From: JAEZJZ01 sp050949055
GTDB taxonomy: Bacteria; Bacillota; UBA994; UBA5500
Length of the DNA: 64,000 nt
Direction: 5' to 3'
Assembly: GCA_050949055.1 (NCBI GenBank)
Contig: JBMNFA010000002.1
Span: 124,001 to 188,000 of the forward strand
The position numbers and the translations under genes were made by a program. How positions within the stretch are numbered: the stretch's first letter is position 1; every line of letters starts with the position of its first letter. The notes below the pieces were generated by a model that saw only the letters and a program-made list of their open reading frames with translations, was not told the origin of the DNA and searched no databases. Positions 24,515-31,678 of this stretch are shown here, piece by piece.

Positions 24515-25243
24515 ATGGATACCCAATCGGTTGCTAGGCAACTGACTGATTGGCTTAAGCAACAGGTGGAGGCAGCCAACTGCCGGGGAGTGGTTTTCGG
24601 CCTCAGCGGAGGAGTTGACTCCGCGGTGGTGGCCGCACTGGCGCAACGCGCTTTCGGCAAGGAAGCACTGGGGGTGATTATGCCGTGCCACAGCGATCCC
24701 CAGGACGCCATTGACGGCGAACTATGTGCCCGGGCACTGCACTTGGAGCATATGACCGTGGACCTTAGCGACACCTTTGACCAGCTTTGCCGCACTCTGG
24801 GTGTGTCGGGGGATGTTTCCCGGTTGGCAGTGGCTAACCTGAAGCCTAGGCTGAGGATGACCACGCTATACTATTATGCGGCTTTAAGACGGGCATTGGT
24901 GCTCGGCGGCAGCAATCGCAGTGAACTGACCATCGGTTACTTTACCAAACACGGCGATGCCGGAGTGGACTTGATGCCTCTCGCCGGCCTGGTCAAACAC
25001 CAGGTGTGGGAGTTGGCGGCGTACCTGGGGGTGCCCCAATCCATTATTGACAAGCGGCCTTCGGCTGGCCTATGGGCCGGCCAGTATGATGAGCAGGAGA
25101 TGGGTATTACCTATCGTCAGCTGGACGAGTACATCTTAACCGGGAATGCTACCAAAGAAGTGCGATCGGCAGTTGACAGATTGCACTTTGGCAGTGAGCA
25201 TAAGCGTCGCATGCCGCTGAAACCCGACATTTCTATGCAATAG
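24515..25243 (+). CDS. nadE: NAD+ synthetase, ammonia-type
   Basis: 242 residues, typical for the short NH3-dependent enzyme without a glutaminase domain. The PP-loop SGGVDS (residues 31-36) binds ATP, and GSNRSELTIGYFTKHGDAGVD matches the deamido-NAD and second nucleotide region. It amidates nicotinic acid adenine dinucleotide in the last step of NAD synthesis. ATG 24515 is chosen from GAGGTGG about 6 bases upstream; the frame is open further upstream without a ribosome site. Confidence 0.93.
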   Translation: MDTQSVARQLTDWLKQQVEAANCRGVVFGLSGGVDSAVVAALAQRAFGKEALGVIMPCHSDPQDAIDGELCARALHLEHMTVDLSDTFDQLCRTLGVSGDVSRLAVANLKPRLRMTTLYYYAALRRALVLGGSNRSELTIGYFTKHGDAGVDLMPLAGLVKHQVWELAAYLGVPQSIIDKRPSAGLWAGQYDEQEMGITYRQLDEYILTGNATKEVRSAVDRLHFGSEHKRRMPLKPDISMQ

Positions 25244-25307
25244 GTTCTTTAATCGACGCCGCAAAGCGGCAGTCACATTAGACTATCTACTGGGAGAGTG
25301 GGAATTC

Positions 25308-26045
25308 ATGGCCGGTCATTCCAAGTGGGCAAATATCAAACACAAGAAGGCAAAGGCTGATGCCCAAAAGGGCAAGCTCTATACGAAGATAGCCAGAGAG
25401 ATCATCATGGCAGCAAAGCAAGGCGGCGGGGATCCCGAAGCCAACTTTGCGTTGCGGATAGCGATAGACAAAGCGCGCAGCATGAACCTACCCAACGAGA
25501 ACATCAACCGGGCTATTCAGCGCGGTGTCGGTGCTCAGGATGGTGACAACTATGAGTCTTTTTCTTACGAAGGCTATGGCCCGGGCGGGGTGGCGATTAT
25601 CGTCGATCTCCTCAGCGATAATCGCAATCGCACTGCTTCAGACATCCGCCACCTGTTCAGCAAGCACGGAGGCAACATGGGCGAAACCGGTTGCGTTTCC
25701 TACATGTTCGACCGCAAAGGTGTAATTCTGATCGATCGCGAGAAGGAGGCTCATTCCGAGGATGACATGCTGCTGATCGCTCTGGAAGCGGGAGCAGAGG
25801 ATCTGCAGATTGAGGAAGATAGTTTCCAGATAATCACGGCCCCTGATGAGCTGGAAACGGTGCGCCGCTCTCTGCAGGAGCAAGGGGTGCAGATGGAATC
25901 GGCGGAGTTGTCCATGCTGCCGCAGACGATGGTGGCAGTGGACGGCGAAGTTGCGGAAAAGGCGTTGAAGCTGTTGAATGCGTTGGAAGATCATGACGAT
26001 GTGCAGAATGTCTACACCAACGCCGATATCGAAGACGTTGAGTAG
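25308..26045 (+). CDS. yebC: YebC/PmpR family protein
   Basis: 245 residues, full length. The N-terminus MAGHSKWANIKHKKAK is diagnostic, followed by the expected three-domain pattern (GVAIIVDLLSDNRNRT and GNMGETGCVSYMF). The family was described as a transcriptional regulator, and more recent work ties YebC proteins to translation of difficult proline-rich stretches. In many Bacillota it lies next to bofC and ruv genes, as here. A terminator follows at 26053-26086. Confidence 0.95.
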   Translation: MAGHSKWANIKHKKAKADAQKGKLYTKIAREIIMAAKQGGGDPEANFALRIAIDKARSMNLPNENINRAIQRGVGAQDGDNYESFSYEGYGPGGVAIIVDLLSDNRNRTASDIRHLFSKHGGNMGETGCVSYMFDRKGVILIDREKEAHSEDDMLLIALEAGAEDLQIEEDSFQIITAPDELETVRRSLQEQGVQMESAELSMLPQTMVAVDGEVAEKALKLLNALEDHDDVQNVYTNADIEDVE

Positions 26046-26052
26046 GGCTATG

Positions 26053-26086
26053 AGGGTGATTGCTGCAGCCAGCAGTCACCCTTGTT
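26053..26086 (+). terminator. terminator of yebC
   Basis: AGGGTGAT-TGCTG / CAGCA-GTCACCCT stem followed by TTGTTG. Confidence 0.7.
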
Positions 26087-26178
26087 GCCTTTCCGCTACC
26101 CAACGACGCCCCTAGAATATTCTTGGCAACTATTGGCTATACTAGCGGTCGAGAACAAGAACGCTAGGGGTGAATGAT

Positions 26179-26736
26179 GTGTCACGCAGGGTGAAGCCAA
26201 TTTTGGCCTGTTTGTTAATCGGCCTGTTGGCTGCTGGATATTACTGGTATGATGTCTATTGGACGGGTGATGGATCGCAGGAGCCAGACCTGACCGCTGC
26301 TGGCGGGCTAGGAGGAGCGTCGCTGGGGGCGGCACTAGGTCACGATCAATCGGTACTATACTACCTGCAATTCACTTGTGGACACGACGTCTCCTTTACG
26401 CCGCTGGAGTTAACCGAAGCTGGTCTCGACTTCTTGGTTTACGATTTGGAGCGGACGGCGATGGTGGCGCAGGGAGGGCTGGAGGAAAGAACTGTCCTCA
26501 GTGGTCAGGTGCCGTTGCCTTGTCGTGATTGTCAGAACTCCTATCTGGTCTGCGAGAAGGACGGTTATGTCGCCGTCTATAGGGGGCACAACCGAGACAA
26601 TGCGGTGCTCATCCAGCGCTATACAGACATGCCTGTGTCCAGGCTTCCTCAGGATGTGCAGCAGCGGCTGCGGGAAGGAATACTGGTGCAGTCTGAGCAG
26701 GAACTGGCTCGTGTTTTGGAAGGCTTGGATAATTAG
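26179..26736 (+). CDS. BofC-like protein with BofC C-terminal domain
   Basis: 185 residues. A single N-terminal membrane anchor (about residues 5-24) is followed by an extracytoplasmic part. The C-terminal 70 residues (VAVYRG, a short strand, MPVSRLPQDVQQRLREGILV, then SEQELARVLEGLDN) match the BofC_C pattern. In Bacillus subtilis, BofC restrains the SpoIVB protease in the sigma-K checkpoint, and bofC sits beside ruvA, which supports the call. CRDCQNSYLVC supplies a possible disulphide. GTG 26179 follows AGGGG at a spacing of 8. Confidence 0.7.
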   Translation: MSRRVKPILACLLIGLLAAGYYWYDVYWTGDGSQEPDLTAAGGLGGASLGAALGHDQSVLYYLQFTCGHDVSFTPLELTEAGLDFLVYDLERTAMVAQGGLEERTVLSGQVPLPCRDCQNSYLVCEKDGYVAVYRGHNRDNAVLIQRYTDMPVSRLPQDVQQRLREGILVQSEQELARVLEGLDN

Positions 26737-26771
26737 TGATCAGTTGAAAGGCAATCCGCAGTATGAACTTG

Positions 26772-26806
26772 GAATCGCCCGGGAGTCCTCCGCGGGCGAT
26801 TCTTTG
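26772..26806 (+). terminator. terminator of the bofC-like gene
   Basis: GAATCGCCC / GGGCGATTC stem followed by TTTGGTATT. Confidence 0.75.
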
Positions 26807-26935
26807 GTATTCCCGCCAGGCGCGGATAAGTAGGTGTGGTAAGTAACCCGTGAACCTTTCGGGGGCAAGCAGGTGTTTGCTTCTCCGTTGTCGAAGGAGT
26901 GCAGACAGAGCTAGCCCAGGGAAGGATGTGAGGGA

Positions 26936-27439
26936 GTGCTGATCATGGGGATTGATCCAGGCATAGCCATCACTGGCTATGGCTTTATCAAGCAGCGAGG
27001 CCCGACTAGCGGTCAGGCGGAGACATATGGCTGCCTGCGCACTCCGGCGCATACCCAGCTCAGCCTCCGCTTGCTGCAGTTGCACGAGGAATTGTCGGCA
27101 CTGTTGACCGAGTGGCAGCCGGACGTGATGGCGGTGGAGAAGTTGTTCTTCAATCGCAACACAACCACCGCTTTTACTGTGGGGCAGGCCAGAGGGGTAA
27201 TGCTGCTGGCTGCTGCGGAGCACCGAGTGCCAGTGGTAGAGTACACTCCCCTGCAAGTGAAGCAGGCGGTGGTGGGCTATGGCAGGGCAGAGAAACAGCA
27301 GGTGCAACAGATGGTGAAAGCGCTGCTCCATCTACCGCAGCTACCCAAGCCGGATGATGTAGCTGATGCCCTGGCCATAGCCATCTGTCATCTACATAGC
27401 CAACAGTGGCAACGGTTAACTTCTGAACGGAGGCAATGA
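26936..27439 (+). CDS. ruvC: Holliday junction resolvase RuvC
   Basis: 167 residues, full length. The first catalytic acid is in IMGIDPGIAITGYG, the second in AVEKLFFNRN, and the last pair in KPDDVADALAIA, together the RNase H-like active site. As a dimer it cuts Holliday junctions moved by RuvAB. The gene starts the ruvC-ruvA-ruvB operon, with ruvA only 3 bp after its stop. Both GTG 26936 and ATG 26945 are possible starts; GTG keeps the usual two or three residues before GIDPG. Confidence 0.95.
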   Translation: MLIMGIDPGIAITGYGFIKQRGPTSGQAETYGCLRTPAHTQLSLRLLQLHEELSALLTEWQPDVMAVEKLFFNRNTTTAFTVGQARGVMLLAAAEHRVPVVEYTPLQVKQAVVGYGRAEKQQVQQMVKALLHLPQLPKPDDVADALAIAICHLHSQQWQRLTSERRQ

Positions 27440-27442
27440 GGG

Positions 27443-28060
27443 ATGTACGCCTATTTGCGGGGGAAAGTGGCCAGCAAGACGGCCAGTCATATAATTATAG
27501 ATGTGCAGGGAGTGGGATACAAGGTGGCCATGCCTGCCAGAATGGTGCAGGACCTGACATTGGGTCAGGAGGCGACGATATACACCTATTTGCAGGTGCG
27601 GGAAGACGCACTGGCCCTCTATGGCTTCAGCGAGCAAGAGACTTTGACCTTGTTTGAGATGCTGTTGACGGTGACTGGGATTGGACCCAAACTGGCCTTG
27701 GCCATTGTGGACGGCACCAGGGCAAGCGCCTTGTACCAGGCCATCGTGGACAATGAGCTGACCCAGCTGACCAGGATTCCAGGGGTGGGCAAGAAGACAG
27801 CTCAGCGCCTGGTCTGGGAACTGAAGGACAAGGTAGCGGCTAGCCTTCCCCAGCTGTCCAGTTTGGAGACTACGGATGCGGCGTCTGGCGATCAATCGGT
27901 GCGATCACAGGTGATAGCAGCCCTCACCGCTCTGGGCTATCGCCCGGATGAGGCGCAGGGAGCACTGCGGGCCGCCAGGAATCAGGCACCCGCGCTGCCG
28001 GAGCAAGTGGATGCACTGCTGCGGGAATCGCTGAAATACCTGGGCAGCAGGGCCAAGTAG
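27443..28060 (+). CDS. ruvA: Holliday junction branch migration protein RuvA
   Basis: 205 residues. The N-terminal OB-fold (MYAYLRGKVASK) is followed by helix-hairpin-helix motifs (TVTGIGPKLAL and RIPGVGKKTAQRLV) that grip the junction. A flexible linker (about residues 135-150) leads to the C-terminal domain that contacts RuvB. It works as a tetramer in the RuvABC resolvasome. The gene is tightly packed between ruvC and ruvB. Confidence 0.96.
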   Translation: MYAYLRGKVASKTASHIIIDVQGVGYKVAMPARMVQDLTLGQEATIYTYLQVREDALALYGFSEQETLTLFEMLLTVTGIGPKLALAIVDGTRASALYQAIVDNELTQLTRIPGVGKKTAQRLVWELKDKVAASLPQLSSLETTDAASGDQSVRSQVIAALTALGYRPDEAQGALRAARNQAPALPEQVDALLRESLKYLGSRAK

Positions 28061-28075
28061 GCGGGAGGGGTAGAG

Positions 28076-29110
28076 ATGGAGCAAGAGCGTATTGTTGCTG
28101 GTGAACAGATGGCCGAAGACTTCGCTATTGACAGCAGCCTGCGCCCCAAATATCTGCATGAGTATATTGGGCAAGAGAAGGCCAAGGAGAACCTGGCCAT
28201 CTTCATTCAGGCGGCTAAACAACGAGGAGAGGCGCTGGACCATGTGTTGCTGTATGGGCCTCCGGGCCTGGGAAAGACCACCCTGTCCCATATCATCGCC
28301 AACGAGCTGGGCTCCAGCCTGCGCATCACCTCAGGCCCAGCTATAGAGCGGCCCGGAGACTTGGCTGCCCTGCTGACCAACCTTGCCCCGCACGATTGCC
28401 TATTTATTGACGAAATCCACCGCCTAAACCGCAGCGTGGAAGAAGTGCTTTACCCGGCTATGGAGGACTATGCGCTAGACATCGTTATCGGCAAGGGACC
28501 CAGCGCCCGCTCCATCCGGTTGGACTTGCCCCACTTCACACTCATCGGTGCAACCACCCGTGCCGGCGCGCTTTCGGCACCGCTACGGGACCGGTTTGGC
28601 GTAATCAGCCGTCTGGAGTTTTACACTTGCGAAGAATTGCAGACGATCGCCTATCGTTCCGCCCGCATCCTGGGCATCGAATTGGCTGCCGATGGAGCGG
28701 TGGAACTAGCCCGGCGGGCCCGAGGTACCCCTCGCATCGTCAATCGGCTGCTGCGCCGGGTGCGCGACTATGCTGAAGTGAAGGGTGACGGTGTGGTGAC
28801 TTTGGACATCGCCCGGCAGGCATTACAGTTGTTGGAGATCGACAGCTTTGGCTTGGACGCCACCGACCGCCAGCTGCTCAGGGCGATTATCGAACGTTAT
28901 GACGGCGGTCCGGTGGGACTGGATACCATGGCCGCCACCATCAGCGAGGCACCAGAGACTATTGAAGACGTGCTGGAGCCCTATCTGTTGCAGATCGGAT
29001 TCTTGCAGCGCACACCCCGTGGGCGCATGACCACGCGACTGGCCGTGGAGCACTTGGGGATAGAGCCACAGGTGCAGGATAGAGGAGCAGATCAGCTGAA
29101 GCTGATCTGA
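28076..29110 (+). CDS. ruvB: Holliday junction branch migration helicase RuvB
   Basis: 344 residues. The AAA+ core has Walker A GPPGLGKTT, Walker B FIDEIHRLN, sensor 1 IGATTRAGALSAPLRDRFG and the arginine finger in that same stretch. A winged-helix DNA-binding domain follows (DTMAATISEAPETIEDVLEPYLLQ region). As a hexamer it pumps DNA through the RuvA-bound junction. Last gene of the ruv operon; a small palindromic repeat follows directly at 29121-29160. Confidence 0.97.
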   Translation: MEQERIVAGEQMAEDFAIDSSLRPKYLHEYIGQEKAKENLAIFIQAAKQRGEALDHVLLYGPPGLGKTTLSHIIANELGSSLRITSGPAIERPGDLAALLTNLAPHDCLFIDEIHRLNRSVEEVLYPAMEDYALDIVIGKGPSARSIRLDLPHFTLIGATTRAGALSAPLRDRFGVISRLEFYTCEELQTIAYRSARILGIELAADGAVELARRARGTPRIVNRLLRRVRDYAEVKGDGVVTLDIARQALQLLEIDSFGLDATDRQLLRAIIERYDGGPVGLDTMAATISEAPETIEDVLEPYLLQIGFLQRTPRGRMTTRLAVEHLGIEPQVQDRGADQLKLI

Positions 29111-29120
29111 GGGGCCAGGA

Positions 29121-29160
29121 CTCCCCCAGTCACTTCGTGACAGCCCCCTCAATGAGGGGG
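29121..29160 (+). repeat. REP-like palindromic element (family C, copy 1)
   Basis: Begins CTCCCCCAGTCACTTCGTGA and ends CAGCCCCCTCAATGAGGGGG; two short hairpins (GTCAC/GTGAC and CCCCCTC/GAGGGGG) lie side by side. Two further copies occur in opposite orientation at 43544-43633. It lies just after the ruvB stop and could act as a terminator. Confidence 0.75.
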
Positions 29161-29235
29161 TCAAGATTCGTCTCCCTCTGATGACGGAGGGAGAGAATGC
29201 GATGCCTTACTCAGCAAATCCGGAGGTGAACCTGG

Positions 29236-30402
29236 ATGAGCCAGCCTCTGCCTTGGGGACGAATGCAGGGTGTTCGCCCCAGCAAGCCCTTTCAACGTTT
29301 TCTGGATACAGGGCTCAGCCCGGAGCAGGCGGCGGCCCGCATGCAGTCTATGTACGGCGTATCTGAGGAGAAAGCGAGGCTCCTCTGCCAGGTAAGCCAG
29401 TTCACCCGGCAGCTGTTAGCGGACATGGAGAGGGATGCGGTCAGCATCTACGTAGGTATACCGTTCTGTCCCACGCGCTGCCTCTATTGCTCGTTCCCAT
29501 CTCACTCCCTGGCGGAGCTGGGGCGAGAGCGGGGCAGGTTTGTTACCCAACTGGAGGAAGAGATCGCCGCCTTGGGAGAATATCTGCGCTCACACGGGCA
29601 CCCCATCGATTCGGTATACGTTGGGGGAGGCACCCCGACCGCTTTAAGCGCGGCGGATCTGGGACGCGTGCTGGGCACTTTGCGCCGGCAGATGCCAGCC
29701 GGCTGGCGGGAGTTCACCGTGGAAGCGGGCAGGCCAGAGACGCTGACGGACCAGCTCTTGTCGGTGATGACTGAGCACGGAGTGGAGCGCATCAGCGTCA
29801 ACCCTCAGACCAAACATGACCGCACCTTGCGGGCTATCGGCCGCAGCCATCGCGCTGCTGATATCGAGCATGCCTACGCCAGGTGCAGGGGACTCTTTGA
29901 CGTGATCAACATGGACCTGATCCTGGGCCTGCCGGGGGAGGGTCTGGCCGAAGTGCAACAGAGCCTGCACTGGGTGCTGGGGATGCGGCCTGAGAACATC
30001 ACTTTGCACATGTTTTCGCCCAAAAGGGCGTCGCGGTTCAGCGCGGAGCGCTCGACTTGGGCAGAGCAGCTGCCGGCAGACCAGGAAGCGCGAGCCATGA
30101 CCGCTTGGTGTTATCGGGAGCTCGGGGCCGCCGGCTATCGGCCGTATTATCTCTATCGACAGCGCAACATCCTGGGAGGCCAGGAGAACATCGGCTGGGC
30201 GTTGCCAGGTGCCGAATGCCGCTATAACGCGCTGATGATTGAAGAGCGGCAGACCATTCTAGGGCTGGGCGGCGGGGCCAGCAGCAAGTTCATCCATGGT
30301 GACGGCAGCGTGGACACCCTAGCCAATCCCAAGGATGTGTTGGTCTATCTGCACCGGATGCCAGAATTGATCGAGCGTAAGCTGCGCCTGTTGGCAGAGT
30401 AG
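29236..30402 (+). CDS. hemZ: coproporphyrinogen dehydrogenase-like radical SAM enzyme HemZ
   Basis: 388 residues. The radical SAM cluster motif CPTRCLYC lies near residue 78, in GIPFCPTRCLYCSFPS. It is followed by SVYVGGGTPTALS and NMDLILGLPGE, the sequence style of the HemN/HemZ group that oxidises coproporphyrinogen III without oxygen. The C-terminal GLGGGASSKFI region fits HemZ. About 70 residues precede the SAM core, shorter than many HemZ proteins. No other heme genes are in the window, so a role in another radical reaction cannot be excluded. Confidence 0.8.
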   Translation: MSQPLPWGRMQGVRPSKPFQRFLDTGLSPEQAAARMQSMYGVSEEKARLLCQVSQFTRQLLADMERDAVSIYVGIPFCPTRCLYCSFPSHSLAELGRERGRFVTQLEEEIAALGEYLRSHGHPIDSVYVGGGTPTALSAADLGRVLGTLRRQMPAGWREFTVEAGRPETLTDQLLSVMTEHGVERISVNPQTKHDRTLRAIGRSHRAADIEHAYARCRGLFDVINMDLILGLPGEGLAEVQQSLHWVLGMRPENITLHMFSPKRASRFSAERSTWAEQLPADQEARAMTAWCYRELGAAGYRPYYLYRQRNILGGQENIGWALPGAECRYNALMIEERQTILGLGGGASSKFIHGDGSVDTLANPKDVLVYLHRMPELIERKLRLLAE

Positions 30403-30412
30403 CGGATGAATT

Positions 30413-30554
30413 AAGGGGGACGGAGGTTTCTGATTCACTTTAGTGCCTAGGATCAAGGGGACAGAGGTGCTTCCCTACCCGTTGTCATTCTCATCGCGCT
30501 CTCAGGTACCCATTTTCATGTCATTCTGCGCGCTAGCGAAGAATCCTAATCTCC
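30413..30554. repeat. cluster of degenerate short repeats upstream of queH
   Basis: Contains two AAGGGGRACRGAGGT-type words (30413-30427 and about 30454-30467) and two TGTCATTCT words (30483 and 30519). The second of these continues as GCGCGCTAGCGAAGAATCC, a form seen as dispersed repeats in many Bacillota. No gene is present in 30403-30568. Confidence 0.5.
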
Positions 30555-30568
30555 AAGGGGGAAAAACG

Positions 30569-31114
30569 GTGAAAGTCCTCTTACACGCCTGCTGTGGCCC
30601 TTGCGCCTCCTATTCAATCGAGGCCCTGCGTAAAGCCGGGCACCAGGTTTATGGCTACTTTTACAACCCGAACATCCACCCGTCCCAGGAGTATCAGCGT
30701 CGGTTGGAGTCGTTTGAACTGCTGGCGGAAAAAGTCGATCTGCCTTTGCTCAAGACAGGTGAATATGATTTCGGGCAATGGCTGCGGCAGGCAGCTTACC
30801 GCGAACACGTGCGCTGCCGCCTCTGTTATCAGCAGCGCTTGGAGCAGACGGCACGGGTAGCCAAACACGGCAAGTTTGACGCCTTCACCACCACACTGCT
30901 GATCAGCCCTTTCCAACAGCACGAGGTAATCAAGCATGTGGGCGAGGCACTTGCCGTCCAGTACGACATCCCTTTCCTTTACATGGATTTTCGGCCTGGC
31001 TTCAAGCGCAGCGTTGAGCTGTCTAAGGAATATGGGCTCTATCGCCAGCAGTATTGCGGCTGCATCTACAGCGAAGCGGAGCGGTACGGACATTTGCCGG
31101 CGAAAAAGCATTAA
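30569..31114 (+). CDS. queH: epoxyqueuosine reductase QueH
   Basis: 181 residues. Cysteine motifs diagnostic of the DUF208/QueH family are present: HACCGPC at the N-terminus, CRLCY near residue 90 and CGC near the C-terminus, which together hold the iron-sulfur and second metal sites. It reduces epoxyqueuosine in tRNA to queuosine, replacing the cobalamin enzyme QueG. GTG 30569 is chosen because AAGGGGG lies about 8 bases upstream. queA and tgt, the earlier steps, are at 38424-40649. Confidence 0.92.
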   Translation: MKVLLHACCGPCASYSIEALRKAGHQVYGYFYNPNIHPSQEYQRRLESFELLAEKVDLPLLKTGEYDFGQWLRQAAYREHVRCRLCYQQRLEQTARVAKHGKFDAFTTTLLISPFQQHEVIKHVGEALAVQYDIPFLYMDFRPGFKRSVELSKEYGLYRQQYCGCIYSEAERYGHLPAKKH

Positions 31115-31128
31115 GTTCTTCCTGCAGT

Positions 31129-31184
31129 GGGCGGGACTTGTACCATGTATCATGCGTGCGTGATCTCCGGTACACGTCCCGCCC
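31129..31184. repeat. inverted repeat with GGGACGTGTACC cores (family B, copy 1)
   Basis: Arms GGGCGGGACTTGTACC (31129-31144) and GGTACACGTCCCGCCC (31169-31184) pair in 15 of 16 positions around a 24-base centre. It lies 15 bases after queH and may terminate it. The arm sequence is the core motif of copies at 52917, 59928 and 60186. Confidence 0.75.
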
Positions 31185-31215
31185 GTTTCATGCTGCATCT
31201 ATTGGCAATAACCCA

Positions 31216-31244
31216 TTCACAAAACCAAAACCAGGGCGTATAAT
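31216..31244 (+). promoter_or_regulatory. sigma-A promoter of the cadC-like/P-type ATPase operon
   Basis: TTCACA (31216-31221), 17-bp spacer, TATAAT (31239-31244). The predicted transcript start near 31251 abuts the operator at 31259. Confidence 0.85.
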
Positions 31245-31258
31245 GAAGACAGAAACAC

Positions 31259-31274
31259 ATGAACAATTGCTCAT
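31259..31274. promoter_or_regulatory. ArsR/SmtB-type operator
   Basis: ATGAACAATTGCTCAT, an imperfect 16-bp palindrome of the ATGARCA-N2-TGYTCAT type bound by CadC/CzrA/SmtB repressors. It lies just downstream of the predicted transcript start, so binding of the encoded repressor would block transcription until metal releases it. Confidence 0.75.
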
Positions 31275-31297
31275 ATGTTATTTTGGAGGAGGTTGCT

Positions 31298-31678
31298 ATG
31301 GAAAAGGATACGCTGGAAACATGTCAGGAATATCTAGTGCATCAAGGACCGGTAGAGCGCGCTCGAGCCGCATTGGCTTCCGATCGACAGATAGAGCAAT
31401 TGGCGGCTGTCTTCAAGGCGATGGGCGATCCCACGCGAGTAAGGATCATCCAGGCGTTGCTGGCGGAGGAACTCTGCGTCTGTGACTTGGCGGACGTACT
31501 CGGCATGACTCAGTCGGCCGTGTCCCATCAGCTACGGGTGCTGCGCCATCTGCATATTGTGCGCAACCGCCGCGATGGCAAGGAGGTCTTTTACAGTCTG
31601 GACGATGAGCATGTGGTAGGGTTGCTCAATCAGGCCTACGAGCATGTCAAGCATACGGGAGGAACAGGGGGCAACTAA
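31298..31678 (+). CDS. ArsR/SmtB family metal-responsive repressor, CadC-like
   Basis: 126 residues. Winged helix-turn-helix with FKAMGDPTRVRIIQALL, then ELCVCDLADVLGMTQSAVSHQL. ELCVCDL is the alpha-3 metal motif with both cysteines of CadC-type sensors, and a further cysteine near the N-terminus (ETC) can complete a Cd/Pb/Zn thiolate site. In this family metal binding releases the repressor from DNA. ATG 31298 follows GGAGGAGG. The gene directly abuts the P-type ATPase gene, and a matching operator overlaps the transcript start. Confidence 0.9.
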   Translation: MEKDTLETCQEYLVHQGPVERARAALASDRQIEQLAAVFKAMGDPTRVRIIQALLAEELCVCDLADVLGMTQSAVSHQLRVLRHLHIVRNRRDGKEVFYSLDDEHVVGLLNQAYEHVKHTGGTGGN

